Shown here: positions 55,027 to 64,000 of the stretch, one piece after another | Numbering within the stretch: position 1 is the stretch's first letter | How the letters are laid out: the number at the start of each line of letters is the position of its first letter | Origin: Gammaproteobacteria bacterium | GTDB taxonomy: Bacteria > Pseudomonadota > Gammaproteobacteria > Eutrophobiales > Eutrophobiaceae | Assembly (NCBI GenBank): GCA_012103475.1 | Contig: WLWS01000003.1 | Span: 186,001-250,000, forward strand | DNA length: 64,000 nt | Direction: 5' to 3' | Translations under genes and position numbers: made by a program | The notes under the pieces: generated by a model | The model's database searches: none | Told to the model about the DNA's origin: nothing | The model's input: the letters and a program-made list of their open reading frames with translations, nothing else

Positions 55027-55869
55027 ATGGGTACTTACGATAAAGAGTCGGATTCACAGCTTTACTGGAACGAAGAAGGCGGGAGCAAGTGGGTAGAAAA
55101 TATCGATTTGGTCGAAACAATGATGGTGCCGATGAGTGATGAACTTCTCAACGCTATCGCTGCAAAATCAGGCGAACAGGTTCTCGATGTCGGTTGCGGA
55201 GGAGGTGTGACCAGTATGAAGCTGGCACAGCAAGTTGGAGAGGAAGGGAAAGTAATTGGTGTGGATGTTTCAGAACCTATTTTGTCGGTAGCACGAGACC
55301 GCGCCGCTGGCATTGCCAATATTGAGTTTGAACACAGTGACGCTACCAGTGCCAAGTTGGGTAAGGAGCGATTTGATATAATCACTTCTCGTTTTGGTGT
55401 TATGTTTTTTGATGATCCGGTAATAGCATTCAGCAATATGCATGGATCTCTGAAACCAGAAGGCAGATTAGTTTTTATGTGCTGGCGTGGAATCGAAGAA
55501 AACCCCTGGCTTGGCGCAACAGCGAAAGCGGCTTTTGACATCGTCGGTGCACCGGCAGAGAAACCTGACCCAAAAGCGCCCGGACCTTTTTCACTGGGAG
55601 ATTCAGTTCACCTTCAGAACATTCTGCAGACATCAGGTTTTCATAGTGTAAATCTCACCGCGACGGACAAGACGATGCCTATGGGATCGCTGGACAATGC
55701 GCTTGGCTTCCTTATGAAAATGGGACCGGTTGCAGAAGCTATTAAGGAAGCTTCTGTCGAGCAGAAAGAATTGGTTACAAGTGCAGTTAGCGAAGTATTG
55801 AGCAGTTTTAACAGCAACAAGGGACTCATGGTGCCGGGAGCGACCTGGATCGTGACTGCGTCAAAGTAA
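55027..55869 (+). CDS. Class I SAM-dependent methyltransferase (UbiE/COQ5-like)
   Basis: A 280-residue methyltransferase from ATG 55027 with GAGGG upstream; an in-frame ATG at 54985 lies within the DUF938 gene. SAM-binding motif VLDVGCGGGVTSMKLAQQVG near residue 54, GVDVSEPIL and DIITSRFGVMFFDDP are visible. Its YWNEEGGSKWV start is found in small-molecule methyltransferases of unknown substrate. It is cytoplasmic and is probably in one transcript with the Dabb and DUF938 genes. Confidence 0.82.
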   Translation: MGTYDKESDSQLYWNEEGGSKWVENIDLVETMMVPMSDELLNAIAAKSGEQVLDVGCGGGVTSMKLAQQVGEEGKVIGVDVSEPILSVARDRAAGIANIEFEHSDATSAKLGKERFDIITSRFGVMFFDDPVIAFSNMHGSLKPEGRLVFMCWRGIEENPWLGATAKAAFDIVGAPAEKPDPKAPGPFSLGDSVHLQNILQTSGFHSVNLTATDKTMPMGSLDNALGFLMKMGPVAEAIKEASVEQKELVTSAVSEVLSSFNSNKGLMVPGATWIVTASK

Positions 55870-55899
55870 TCAGACGCATCAAAGCAAAGGTAATATTCT

Positions 55900-56646
55900 G
55901 TGAAAAAGTTTTCAAAAGCTTTGCTAATTATTCTGGTTCTGGCATTGATCGGACCGCTTCTGGTCGCTTGCAGCGGTAGTATAAAACTCGGACAGAATTG
56001 GCGCACCGCCGATCGTTCAAGCACCGGAATCGCACCTAAGCCAGATCTAAACGAAGAAGCTTTAGTCCAGATTTACGCCGCGAGAGCTTTTAACTGGCGA
56101 GGCATATTTGCGGTACACACCTGGATTGCGACCAAGGAAAAAAATGCCAGTAATTACCGTGTGCACCAGGTTGTTGGCTGGCGTGCATGGAATAGTCTGC
56201 CAGTGGTAGTTTCGGAGGAAGACTTGCCCGATCGTTCCTGGTACGGCTATACCCCGGAAATTCTTGTCGATCTACGAGGAGCAGACGCGGAAGTGGCGAT
56301 AAAGGCTATCTATCAAGCGGTTCAGGAATACAATTACCAATATCGTTACAGCGTATGGCCGGGCCCGAACAGCAATAGCTTTGTCGCTGAAATCGGTAGG
56401 CGCGTACCCAAACTAAGTTTAAAACTGCCCGCTACTGCAATAGGCAAGGACTTTCTGGTTAGTTCTGTATTGTTTGATAAAGCACCGAGCGCGACGGGTT
56501 ATCAGTTTTCTTTATATGGATTGCTCGGTATTACACTCGCACGCGAAGAGGGTCTGGAAGTGAATTTTCTGGGGCTGAATTTTGGTATTAACCCATTGAA
56601 GTTAATGATAAATTTACCCGGTTTGGGCCATTTGGGACTGATTTAA
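55900..56646 (+). CDS. DUF3750-family membrane or lipoprotein
   Basis: A 248-residue protein with a GTG start at 55900 and an N-terminal hydrophobic stretch ending in LLVACSGS, a possible lipobox (Cys24). DUF3750 marks: IYAARAFNWRGIFAVHTWIATK, SWYGYTPEILVDLRGADAE and WPGPNSNSFVAEIGRRVP. The conserved His, Asn and Ser in the last motif hint at a papain-like or NlpC-like hydrolase fold, but this is not proven. It is the last gene before a structured intergenic region. Confidence 0.8.
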   Translation: MKKFSKALLIILVLALIGPLLVACSGSIKLGQNWRTADRSSTGIAPKPDLNEEALVQIYAARAFNWRGIFAVHTWIATKEKNASNYRVHQVVGWRAWNSLPVVVSEEDLPDRSWYGYTPEILVDLRGADAEVAIKAIYQAVQEYNYQYRYSVWPGPNSNSFVAEIGRRVPKLSLKLPATAIGKDFLVSSVLFDKAPSATGYQFSLYGLLGITLAREEGLEVNFLGLNFGINPLKLMINLPGLGHLGLI

Positions 56647-56877
56647 AGTGAATCAACCCGGTAGTACTCAATGAGGGGGAGGAGGGTAGAGTACCAACCG
56701 GGTCGTTCAAAGCATCAATTGGGAGGAATGATTGCTTGGTAAGAATAATAGCCAAGTAGAGAATCATCTGCTGTGACAAAGCTCACAGTTTCTATTCAAG
56801 CGTCAAAATACTTTTAAAACTGTGAACGGAGTCACGTATCTGCTTAAGAGCTTCAGGGGAAGGGGCGCAACCGGTGA
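56647..56877. ncRNA. Structured intergenic region with GGA-loop hairpins (candidate small RNA)
   Basis: A 231-base gap between convergent genes with no believable ORF. Hairpin 1 (56657-56702): stem CCCGGT-A-GTACTC with GAGTAC-CA-ACCGGG, 12 pairs, 19-base purine loop with G5AGGAG3. Hairpin 2 (56711-56736): nine pairs with two single-base bulges, loop GGGAGG. Hairpin 3 (56735-56756, CTTGG/CCAAG). Hairpin 4 (56771-56788, CTGTGA/TCACAG), followed by a short T-rich stretch. A last small hairpin GTGA/TCAC shows ACGGAG in its loop (56822-56835). On the plus strand the GGA loops resemble CsrA-binding RNAs; on the minus strand the loops are CCUCC-rich. Transcription is not shown. Confidence 0.4.
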
Positions 56878-58692
56878 TTATAGTGCTCTGACTGGCTCTT
56901 CAGTATTTTGAATCAGGCTAACAATGGTCCAACCGGCTTCCGGTTGAGGCGGGTTTTCGATAACAAATGGATGTAGCCGAACTTTCTCGTCCAGTGCAAA
57001 AAGTGGAATACACTTGTCTTTGTTTCGTTCCAGATAGTTTTCAAAACTGAATTCTTCACTCAGCTGTGTACTGCGAATTTCTGCGGCATTTCGAATCCAG
57101 TTTGCCAGAAACCCATGGGTGATTTCTTCACCGAACAGAAGCTGGCCCCGGTGACGGTTTGATATTTTGTGTTTATCGGTAATCATCTGGTCGCGGGTAG
57201 TCGCCACTTCGAAAATATTGTTTTGGCCAAAGTCCGCCCTGAAGCGAAGACCGGCCAGTGCATCCATGTTGACGCGTCCGGACATCGCCAGCATGCGACC
57301 GACACCGACCAGATCCAGATGTCTGTCTGCGTGTTCGGAGATCGGATTACCATAATAGGTTTCCAGGCCTTCCATTCTGGCAGTGCGGGTGTTTTCCCAG
57401 TTGCTATCTGTCAGCACGACTTTAAAATCCAGATCCTGCAGAGCTTTACCGATTGCTCTGGCAACAATGCCCGCACCTATGATTAAGACTCCTTTTGGTG
57501 GTGGTTCACGAACTCCAAGCAAATGAGCCAGCTGTTTTGCCGACAGGCTTTGAATAAGTACGGTGCCAACGATGACTAAAAATGCCAGTGGTACGAACAG
57601 ACTGGCTTCGGCATATCCGGCTTCTTCAAGCCGAATTGCAAACAGGGCAGCAACGGCAGCGCAGACAATACCACGTGGTCCAATCCATGAAATCATCAGG
57701 CGTTCACGAATATTCAAATCGGAACCGATCGTTGAAGCGAACACCGCCAACGGTCGTGCCACAAACATAATCACAGCCAGAACGATGAGTGCAGGAAAAC
57801 CAATGTTCAGCAGCTGATTAATGTCAATTCGAGCTGCAAGCACGATGAACAGGCCTGAAATCAGTATTACGCTCAGACTTTCCTTGAAATCTAGAATATC
57901 ATCAATATCGAGTCCCTTCATATTGGCGAGAGTCATGCCCATAATGGTGACTGCAAGCAGTCCAGACTCATGTTCGATCATATCTGCAATAGCATAAACT
58001 GCGAAAACCAGGGTCAGGACCAGAACGTTACGCAGATATTCAGCGATCAGATGGCGTTTTAATACATAGCCGAGAGCGAGGGCTGAAAGTGCGCCAATTA
58101 CGCTGCCTATCAATACGATATTGCCGAATATAGCGAGGATGTTGCCGAGGGTATTTTCTCCTTGTGCGGAGATAATGAAATTAAATACCAGTACAGCCAG
58201 CAGGGCACCAAGTGGATCAATGACGATACCTTCCCAGCGCAGAATATTTGAGATATTCGCATTGGGTCGAACTGTTCGTAACATCGGTATGATTACTGTC
58301 GGACCGGTGACGACAACAACCGCACCAAAAAGAAAAGCCAGCGCCATGTCGAATTTAAGAACGTAGTGAGTGGCTATCGCTGTTATGGCCCAGGTAATTA
58401 GCGCACCGATACTAATTAAATTACGGACAACTCTGCCCAGCCCTCTTATTTCTTCTATTTTCAGTGTAAGACTGCCTTCGAAGAGAATGACCGCTACTGA
58501 AAGTGATATCAGAGGAAAAAGCAGATCACCAAAGAGTTGATCCGGATTGAGAATACCGCTTACCGGCCCGATAAGAACACCACAGATAAGCAGGAATAGA
58601 ATCGAAGGTAATCGGATTGCCCATGCCAGCCATTGACAGCTGATGCCGAGAACTGCGATGCCTGCGAGTGACACCATAATATCGGCTTGCAT
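56878..58692 (-). CDS. CPA1-type sodium/proton antiporter with NAD-binding (TrkA-N) domain
   Basis: A 604-residue protein: about 12-13 helices in residues 1-390 with the CPA core (FGAVVVVTGPTVIIPML, then EGIVIDPLGALLAV holding the ion-binding Asp), and a cytoplasmic Rossmann domain starting VLIIGAGIVARAIGKALQ. A C-terminal regulatory region follows. It should exchange sodium or potassium for protons at the inner membrane with nucleotide control. The first ATG at 58692 is used. It is followed on the minus strand by the structured region, which would be its 3' UTR. Confidence 0.9.
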   Translation of the reverse strand: MQADIMVSLAGIAVLGISCQWLAWAIRLPSILFLLICGVLIGPVSGILNPDQLFGDLLFPLISLSVAVILFEGSLTLKIEEIRGLGRVVRNLISIGALITWAITAIATHYVLKFDMALAFLFGAVVVVTGPTVIIPMLRTVRPNANISNILRWEGIVIDPLGALLAVLVFNFIISAQGENTLGNILAIFGNIVLIGSVIGALSALALGYVLKRHLIAEYLRNVLVLTLVFAVYAIADMIEHESGLLAVTIMGMTLANMKGLDIDDILDFKESLSVILISGLFIVLAARIDINQLLNIGFPALIVLAVIMFVARPLAVFASTIGSDLNIRERLMISWIGPRGIVCAAVAALFAIRLEEAGYAEASLFVPLAFLVIVGTVLIQSLSAKQLAHLLGVREPPPKGVLIIGAGIVARAIGKALQDLDFKVVLTDSNWENTRTARMEGLETYYGNPISEHADRHLDLVGVGRMLAMSGRVNMDALAGLRFRADFGQNNIFEVATTRDQMITDKHKISNRHRGQLLFGEEITHGFLANWIRNAAEIRSTQLSEEFSFENYLERNKDKCIPLFALDEKVRLHPFVIENPPQPEAGWTIVSLIQNTEEPVRAL

Positions 58693-58720
58693 AGATTTTC
58701 TGTGCCCGCCTTGTTGTCAG

Positions 58721-59935
58721 CTAGACCGTCTTTTGAAATACAAGGCTGGCATTGGTGCCGCCAAAACCGAAACTATTGGATATCACAGTTTCCAGTCCGG
58801 CATTATCAAGCCGTTCTGTAATGATGGGTAAGCCCTCTGCTGTATCATCAAGTTCATCGACATTTGCAGTACCAAAAACGAAATCTTCTTCAAGCATGAT
58901 TAAAGAATAGATCGCTTCATTGACTCCGGCTGCACCAAGCGCATGTCCAGTGATGGATTTTGTTGCACTGATCATAGGAATATTGCTACCAAATACTTCT
59001 CTTGCCGCAACCAGTTCGCTGACATCACCAACAGGCGTACTGGTGGCATGTGCATTGATGTGTTGTATGGGCTTATCAACGGTGCTAAGGGCCTGTTGCA
59101 TACATCGTGTTGCACCTTCGCCTGATGGTTTTACCATGTCCATTCCATCAGACGTGGCACCGTAACCAACCAGTTCAGCATAAATATGTGCTCCTCTGGC
59201 TTGAGCGTGTTCGAGTTCTTCAAGTACGACAATGCCACCGCCACCTGAAATCACAAAGCCATCCCTTATTTTGTCGAACGGTCTTGAGGCTTGAGTGGGG
59301 TCGTCATTAAAATTAGAAGAAAGCGCGCCCATACTGTCGAATAAAAGTGTACTGGTCCAGTGCACTTCATCCCCACCTCCGGCAAATATAATATCCTGTT
59401 TGCCATTCTGGATGAGTTCCCAGGCATTTCCAATGCAGTGGGCACTGGTCGCGCAGGCGGAACTGATGGAATAATTTACGCCTTTGATTTTATAAGCGAC
59501 AGACAGACAGGCACTGGCTGTACTGGACATAATCCGGGGCACCATGGTTGGACCTACTTTTTTCGCACCTTTCTCGCGCAGAGTATCAACCGCAAGTACC
59601 AAATTCTCATTTGACGCACCACCGCTACCGACTATCAGACCGGTACGGACGTTGGAGACCAGGTCGTCATCGAGACCGGCATCGCTAATGGCGTCCTGCA
59701 TGGCCAAATAGGCAAAGGCTGATGTGTCGCCCATGAATCGTTTTAACTTGCGGTCAATAAGACTGTTAAGATCGAGCCGGATAGGACCGTGGACATGTGA
59801 TCGAAAACCGAGTTCAGCGTATTCCTGCGAGTGCTCAATGCCGCTTCGCGCTTCTCGCAGAGATGCTGATACTTCTTTTTTGGAATTGCCAATACTGGAT
59901 TTTATGCCGAGACCGGTGATAACAACACGTTTCAC
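58721..59935 (-). CDS. fabB: 3-oxoacyl-[ACP] synthase I
   Basis: A 404-residue condensing enzyme. The catalytic triad is visible: Cys161 in [12 protein letters not shown], His in [12 protein letters not shown] and His in [29 protein letters not shown] is the C-terminal glycine loop. It elongates acyl-ACP and, with FabA, makes unsaturated fatty acids. It lies 9 bases downstream of fabA on the minus strand, the common fabAB operon. Confidence 0.96.
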   Translation of the reverse strand: MKRVVITGLGIKSSIGNSKKEVSASLREARSGIEHSQEYAELGFRSHVHGPIRLDLNSLIDRKLKRFMGDTSAFAYLAMQDAISDAGLDDDLVSNVRTGLIVGSGGASNENLVLAVDTLREKGAKKVGPTMVPRIMSSTASACLSVAYKIKGVNYSISSACATSAHCIGNAWELIQNGKQDIIFAGGGDEVHWTSTLLFDSMGALSSNFNDDPTQASRPFDKIRDGFVISGGGGIVVLEELEHAQARGAHIYAELVGYGATSDGMDMVKPSGEGATRCMQQALSTVDKPIQHINAHATSTPVGDVSELVAAREVFGSNIPMISATKSITGHALGAAGVNEAIYSLIMLEEDFVFGTANVDELDDTAEGLPIITERLDNAGLETVISNSFGFGGTNASLVFQKTV

Positions 59936-59944
59936 TTTACACTC

Positions 59945-60460
59945 CTAAAAATTTTCGGTGGTTGTGAATAAGCCTGCCCTGAGATCGTTGGCCAGGTAAA
60001 TGTCTTTGCCGTCAACTTCCAGACGGCCATCGGCGACGCCCATGGTAAGCTTGCGTTGGACGACGCGCTTTATATCAATGTGATATCTGACCAGCTTGTT
60101 TTTCGGTGTAACCTGACCGGTAAATTTGACCTGACCCGAACCAAGCGCACGACCACGACCCTCAGCGCCCAGCCAACCCAGATAAAACCCTAGTAATTGC
60201 CACATTGCATCCAGACCCAGACAGCCGGGCATAACCGGATCTCCCTGAAAATGACAATCAAAAAACCAGAGTTCCGGATTTATATCCAGTTCGGCGATAA
60301 TGTGCCCCTTGCCTGCACTGCCACCGTCTTCGCTGATACTGCTAATACGATCAAACATGAGCATGTCGGGAAGCGGCAACTGGGCATTTCCTTCACCGAA
60401 TAATTCGCCTCTGCCACAGGCAAGTAAATCGTCTCTGCTGTAATTATTTTTCTTTTGCAT
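59945..60460 (-). CDS. fabA: 3-hydroxydecanoyl-[ACP] dehydratase/isomerase
   Basis: A 171-residue FabA, the normal length. His70 in [11 protein letters not shown] and Asp84 in [10 protein letters not shown] match the E. coli active site. It dehydrates 3-hydroxydecanoyl-ACP and isomerises the product, the branching point for unsaturated fatty acids. It is first in the fabA-fabB operon and diverges from ispG. I saw no clear FabR or DesT palindrome in the 213-base gap. Confidence 0.97.
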   Translation of the reverse strand: MQKKNNYSRDDLLACGRGELFGEGNAQLPLPDMLMFDRISSISEDGGSAGKGHIIAELDINPELWFFDCHFQGDPVMPGCLGLDAMWQLLGFYLGWLGAEGRGRALGSGQVKFTGQVTPKNKLVRYHIDIKRVVQRKLTMGVADGRLEVDGKDIYLANDLRAGLFTTTENF

Positions 60461-60614
60461 GAATTTCCAAGTATCTCATGATGACTATTCATTTTCCTGC
60501 CTATTTTTTTGAAAAAACAGACAGATGCGTGTGAAATCGAGGCGTATGTAAACTGATAGACTGGCGAATGTCCAGTAGATTTCGTCTGCAAGTGATCGCG
60601 ATGGTCATAATGGC

Positions 60615-60642
60615 TTGACAGCTAATTCGCAAGGCTTAGACT
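60615..60642 (+). promoter_or_regulatory. Sigma-70-type promoter for ispG
   Basis: A perfect -35 box TTGACA (60615-60620), 16-base spacer and -10 box TAGACT (60637-60642, four of six). Transcription would start about 24 bases before the ispG ATG. Confidence 0.55.
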
Positions 60643-60673
60643 CAGCGCAACGAAAACTTCAGGAATCCAGGTA

Positions 60674-61903
60674 ATGCTTGAATCAGGTGCTCACCCAACC
60701 AGACATCGGACCAGTGCTGTAAAAGTCGGTGCCATTAATATTGGCGGATCTGCACCTATTGTCGTGCAGTCCATGACCAATACCGATACCGCTGATGCCC
60801 TCGGCACGGCAAAGCAAATCCAGCAATTGGCCGCAGCAGGCTCTGAATTAGTGAGAATTACAGTCAATACTGAGGAAGCTGCCAGTCAGGTGGCCACAAT
60901 CTGGGAAAAGCTGGATTCCTGGGGCTGTAATGTACCTATCATCGGTGATTTCCACTACAACGGCCATATGTTGCTGGATAAATATCCGGAATGCGCTCAG
61001 GCTCTGGCAAAATACCGCATCAACCCGGGTAATGTCGGATTTGGGCGAAAAAAAGACGCTCAGTTCAGTACTATGATAGAAAAAGCCATCGAATACGATA
61101 AGCCGGTTCGAATTGGCGTCAACTGGGGCAGTCTCGATCAGGTCCTGTTGACTGAAATGATGGACAAAAACGCGAGTCTGTCCACGCCGCGGGAAGCGGA
61201 AGAGGTTATGCGAGAGGCTCTGATAGTTTCAGCAATCAGTAATGCCGAAAAAGCGCAGGAGATCGGCCTTGGCAAAGATAAAATCATACTCTCCTGTAAA
61301 GTCAGCGGTGTTCAGAAACTAATCGGTGTTTATCGGGATCTTGCCGCTCGTTGTGATTACGCCCTGCATCTTGGTCTTACCGAAGCCGGTATGGGTTCCA
61401 AAGGCATAGTCGCCTCTACGGCTGCATTGTCAGTTCTGTTGCAGGAAGGAATCGGGGATACCATCCGGATATCCCTGACGCCGGAACCAGGTGGAGACAG
61501 GGCCAAGGAAGTAATCGTGGCCCAGGAGATTTTGCAAACCATGGGTTTGCGCTCTTTTACCCCTCTGGTTACTGCCTGTCCGGGCTGCGGTCGTACTACA
61601 AGCACGGTTTTTCAGGAACTGGCGGATAGTATTCAGGCCTATGTCCGCGCGCAAATGCCAGTCTGGCGGGAAAATTATCCCGGTGTGGAAGACATGAGTC
61701 TGGCCGTCATGGGTTGCATTGTGAACGGCCCGGGTGAAAGCAAACATGCTGATATCGGTATCAGTCTGCCGGGTACTGGCGAGACGCCGACTGCGCCGGT
61801 TTTCATTGATGGTAAAAAGGCAATGACACTACGTGGTGATAATATTGCCAACGAATTTCAGACAATCGTAAACGATTATGTGATTCAGCGTTATTCAAGC
61901 TGA
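60674..61903 (+). CDS. ispG: (E)-4-hydroxy-3-methylbut-2-enyl-diphosphate synthase (flavodoxin)
   Basis: A 409-residue IspG (GcpE), the penultimate enzyme of the MEP isoprenoid route. The 4Fe-4S cysteines are Cys302 and Cys305 in CPGCGRT and Cys348 in [10 protein letters not shown]. The N-terminus ([29 protein letters not shown]) is characteristic. It is longer than the E. coli enzyme (372), the type with longer spacing between the second and third Cys. A ribosome site and promoter lie upstream and a strong terminator downstream, so it is a single-gene unit. Confidence 0.96.
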   Translation: MLESGAHPTRHRTSAVKVGAINIGGSAPIVVQSMTNTDTADALGTAKQIQQLAAAGSELVRITVNTEEAASQVATIWEKLDSWGCNVPIIGDFHYNGHMLLDKYPECAQALAKYRINPGNVGFGRKKDAQFSTMIEKAIEYDKPVRIGVNWGSLDQVLLTEMMDKNASLSTPREAEEVMREALIVSAISNAEKAQEIGLGKDKIILSCKVSGVQKLIGVYRDLAARCDYALHLGLTEAGMGSKGIVASTAALSVLLQEGIGDTIRISLTPEPGGDRAKEVIVAQEILQTMGLRSFTPLVTACPGCGRTTSTVFQELADSIQAYVRAQMPVWRENYPGVEDMSLAVMGCIVNGPGESKHADIGISLPGTGETPTAPVFIDGKKAMTLRGDNIANEFQTIVNDYVIQRYSS

Positions 61904-61942
61904 ATATCACTTTGCAAGGTGTAATGTAGCCACATAAAAAAA

Positions 61943-61970
61943 GGGCTTGCCAATTGGCAGGCCCTTTTTT
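61943..61970 (+). terminator. Bidirectional rho-independent terminator between ispG and the YqaE-like gene
   Basis: A nine-pair stem GGGCTTGCC/GGCAGGCCC with an AATT loop (61943-61964), flanked by an A run on the left and T run on the right, so it can stop both ispG and the opposing short gene. Confidence 0.93.
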
Positions 61971-61992
61971 ATTTTTCAGGATAAATTAGCTT

Positions 61993-62154
61993 TTACTTGG
62001 TCACCAGCCAGATTGCATGGATGACCCCCGGCAAGAAGAAAAGCAAACACAAGACAATATTGATAATCAGATCCTTGCCAGCCCCTTTCTTCAGAAATAC
62101 GGCAATTGGTGGTAGTAGAATTGCGAGTATTATAAGTACGATTTTATTATCCAT
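61993..62154 (-). CDS. Small YqaE/Pmp3-family membrane protein
   Basis: A 53-residue protein (ATG 62152-62154 on the minus strand, stop at 61993-61995), preceded by GGGGGAAAGGG. Two hydrophobic helices and the family signature IVLIILAILLPPIAVFL, then INIVLCLLFFLPGVIHAIWLV, are intact. Pmp3/YqaE proteins are small inner-membrane proteins linked to stress and ion balance. It ends just inside the shared terminator. It is short enough to be missed by length-limited gene calls. Confidence 0.9.
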   Translation of the reverse strand: MDNKIVLIILAILLPPIAVFLKKGAGKDLIINIVLCLLFFLPGVIHAIWLVTK

Positions 62155-62248
62155 TACCCTTTCCCCCAAAATGTTGTGAATGTCGCTAAATTGAATTTGT
62201 TATACTGGTGAAAACACAGAATCGTTTAACCCGGAGTTCACAAAGCCT

Positions 62249-63025
62249 ATGCTAACCAGAATTCAGACTTGTTTCTACGTAGTTTCTCTTCCTTTATTGC
62301 TCCTGTTCAGTATTAATGCTCATGCAGGCTGGCGTGATCTACTTAAAGTCTTTGGTGGAGACGAGGAAGAGCCAGTTGAAATGGCGACTCAGGCACTGGG
62401 TGGTTTGTCTGAATCTGACATCGTTGAAGGCCTGAAGGAGGCTCTTAGTAAAGGTACAAAGAGCGCTGTTTCGTTGCTGGGTCGGGAGGACGGTTTTTTG
62501 GCAAACCCCAAAGTTAAGATTCCGATGCCGAAGACTCTCAGGAAGGTGGAAAAAGGCTTACGAAAAATCGGAAAAGATGAATTGGCTGACGATTTTGTCA
62601 TGACCATGAACAGAGCGGCTGAAAAAGCGGTACCGGAAGCCGCAAGTGTGTTTGCTGATTCGGTCAAAAATATGTCTATTCAGGATGCCAAGTCGATATT
62701 AAAGGGCGATGATGATGCCGCGACTCAGTACTTTCGAGAGAATAGCGGCGAGAAACTGAAAGAAAGGTTTTTGCCAATCGTTAAACAGGCAACCAGTCAG
62801 ACGGGACTTACTTCGAATTACAAAAAGATGGTCGATAAGCTGGGCATGTTTTCAAGCTTCATAGACACCGACAGTCTGGATCTGGATAACTATGTAGCGG
62901 ACAAAGCGATGGATGGATTGTTTACTATTGTCGCCGAAGAGGAAAAAAAGATTCGTGAGAATCCGCTCGAACGCAGTACCGAGTTATTGAAAAAAGTGTT
63001 TGGAAGTGCAGGCCTGGGTAATTAA
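62249..63025 (+). CDS. DUF4197-family secreted protein
   Basis: A 258-residue protein with a Sec signal ending near HAGW. The mature part (LGGLSESDIVEGLKEALSKGTKSAVSLLG, then ADDFVMTMNRAAEKAVPEA and NSGEKLKERFLPIVKQA) is typical of DUF4197, a helical periplasmic family with no assigned role. It is followed after 66 bases by acs on the same strand. Confidence 0.9.
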   Translation: MLTRIQTCFYVVSLPLLLLFSINAHAGWRDLLKVFGGDEEEPVEMATQALGGLSESDIVEGLKEALSKGTKSAVSLLGREDGFLANPKVKIPMPKTLRKVEKGLRKIGKDELADDFVMTMNRAAEKAVPEAASVFADSVKNMSIQDAKSILKGDDDAATQYFRENSGEKLKERFLPIVKQATSQTGLTSNYKKMVDKLGMFSSFIDTDSLDLDNYVADKAMDGLFTIVAEEEKKIRENPLERSTELLKKVFGSAGLGN

Positions 63026-63091
63026 TGATTGATTTAGATCATCTGCTCAGGTTCGGCTATAAAGTAACATTTCGATTTTTGGAGGAAACTC

Positions 63092-64000
63092 ATGTTTGAA
63101 ACGAAGACCCATCAAGTGGCCGACGATGTTAAAAACAGAGCACACATAGATAATGAGAAATATCTAAGTCTTTATAAACGTTCGATTGAAGATTCTGATA
63201 ATTTTTGGGCCGAGCAGGCAGATCAGTTTCTAAGCTGGTTTAAAAAATGGGACAGGGTCGAAAATTGTGATTTCAGTACAGCTTCAATCAAATGGTTTGA
63301 AGGCGGTACCTTAAATGTCAGCTACAACTGTCTCGACAGACATCTCGACAGCAGAGGTGATCAGACTGCAATTATCTGGGAAGGCGATGATCCTGCGGTT
63401 GATAAACAAATAACTTATCGACAGTTGCATGAGGAAGTTTGTAAATTTGCAAACGTACTGAAAGCAAGAGGCGTGCGCAAAGGAGATTGCGTGTCTATCT
63501 ATATGCCTATGATTCCGGAGGCAAGTGTGGCAATGCTCGCCTGTGCCCGAATAGGCGCTATTCATTCGATTGTTTTCGGTGGCTTTTCACCGGAAGCTCT
63601 GAAAGACCGGGTCCTTGATTGTAATTGTAAGGTGATTATAACTGCTGATGAAAGTGTACGTGGAGGGCGCAATACACCTTTAAAGACCAACGCCGATAAG
63701 GCTGTTGCAAGTTGCCCTGATGTGCATACGGTAGTAGTGGTCAAAAATACCGGCGGCGAAGTTGCCTGGAATTCGCAGCATGATGTCTGGTATCACGAAG
63801 CAATGAGCGAGGCCGACAGCGAATGTGAGCCTGAGGCAATGGACGCTGAAGACCCCTTGTTTATTCTCTACACATCCGGCTCAACAGGAAAGCCGAAAGG
63901 TGTTCTGCACACCACAGGCGGCTATTTGCTTTACGCTGCAATGACGCACAAGTATGTGTTTGATTATCATGATGGTGATGTTTATTGGTGCACAGCCGAT
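63092..64000 (+). CDS. acs: Acetyl-CoA synthetase (5' part, runs off the window)
   Basis: The first 303 residues of an AMP-forming acetyl-CoA synthetase; the frame is open to the window end. GGAGG lies eight bases before ATG 63092. Marks: [55 protein letters not shown], and the P-loop [15 protein letters not shown]. It activates acetate to acetyl-CoA with ATP. Full-length enzymes are about 650 residues, so just over half is missing beyond the edge. Confidence 0.95.
   Translation, partial: MFETKTHQVADDVKNRAHIDNEKYLSLYKRSIEDSDNFWAEQADQFLSWFKKWDRVENCDFSTASIKWFEGGTLNVSYNCLDRHLDSRGDQTAIIWEGDDPAVDKQITYRQLHEEVCKFANVLKARGVRKGDCVSIYMPMIPEASVAMLACARIGAIHSIVFGGFSPEALKDRVLDCNCKVIITADESVRGGRNTPLKTNADKAVASCPDVHTVVVVKNTGGEVAWNSQHDVWYHEAMSEADSECEPEAMDAEDPLFILYTSGSTGKPKGVLHTTGGYLLYAAMTHKYVFDYHDGDVYWCTAD

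Noticed and set aside
56588-56779. A 63-codon minus-strand ORF in the structured intergenic region
   Set aside because: It overlaps the end of the DUF3750 gene and the hairpins, and its sequence is low in typical protein features.
60461-60614. FabR/DesT-type operator before fabA
   Set aside because: No convincing palindrome matching known operators could be seen.

Overview
The window looks like a chromosomal segment of a free-living, probably marine or aquatic, heterotrophic gammaproteobacterium. The evidence is the set of gammaproteobacterial core genes: fabA-fabB, ispG, sohB, rnd, srkA, mltF, avtA, an AddAB-like repair pair, and the DUF2333, DUF3014, DUF4197, DUF938 and DUF3750 families. 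Several transporters look sodium-coupled. No phage, insertion sequence, CRISPR array or plasmid function was seen. One tRNA gene (Ser, anticodon CGA) is present.

Region 1 (1-12000) is accessory catabolism. It holds an SDR dehydrogenase, a Tat-exported GMC flavoprotein with a gluconate-dehydrogenase-type small subunit, a PQQ quinohemoprotein alcohol dehydrogenase with its own cytochrome c domain, a Tat-exported amidohydrolase, and a divergent TMADH/dienoyl-CoA-reductase-like flavoenzyme. Transporters follow: remnants of a bile-acid/sodium symporter and an EamA permease fused head to head (both have lost their N-termini at about 9484), then a DUF3311 protein coupled to a sodium:solute symporter. 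The layout suggests periplasmic oxidation of an imported organic alcohol or cyclic compound; the substrate cannot be read from the sequence.

Region 2 (12000-29600) holds a class I PHA synthase with a clear promoter, DUF2333, a MxaD-like/YVTN propeller pair that echoes the PQQ theme, DUF192, an M28 peptidase, glycerate kinase, avtA, sohB, an MsbA-like exporter, a soluble PQQ sugar-dehydrogenase-like protein, a flavodoxin-like reductase, DUF3014, a membrane diguanylate cyclase, RNase D and a cold-shock protein with a long leader and a strong terminator.

Region 3 (29600-38700) holds a lipase-like hydrolase, GST, an LLM flavin monooxygenase and a tightly packed run: queuosine-precursor transporter, thiopurine methyltransferase, LMW phosphatase and fructosamine kinase. 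The last two look like a protein-deglycation module. SrkA, a Sel1-repeat protein and MltF follow.

Region 4 (38700-56650) starts with tRNA-Ser, then an LCAT-like hydrolase, a truncated secreted ORF running into an N-terminally truncated acyltransferase-3, a catalase-like protein, a sodium:alanine symporter with a large insert, periplasmic endonuclease I, EgtD, the AddB-like/AddA-like pair, and TPR, Dabb and methyltransferase genes.

Region 5 (56650-64000) begins with a structured intergenic region whose hairpin loops carry repeated GGA (CCUCC on the other strand). It continues with a CPA1-type antiporter, fabB-fabA, ispG, a short YqaE/Pmp3 membrane protein, DUF4197 and the 5' part of acs.

The best novelty candidates are the structured intergenic RNA at 56657-56845, the exported oxidation cluster with its reversed Tat arrangement, and the two gene-fusion junctions, which may be real deletions or assembly errors. 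All calls are by reading the sequence; no database search was run.
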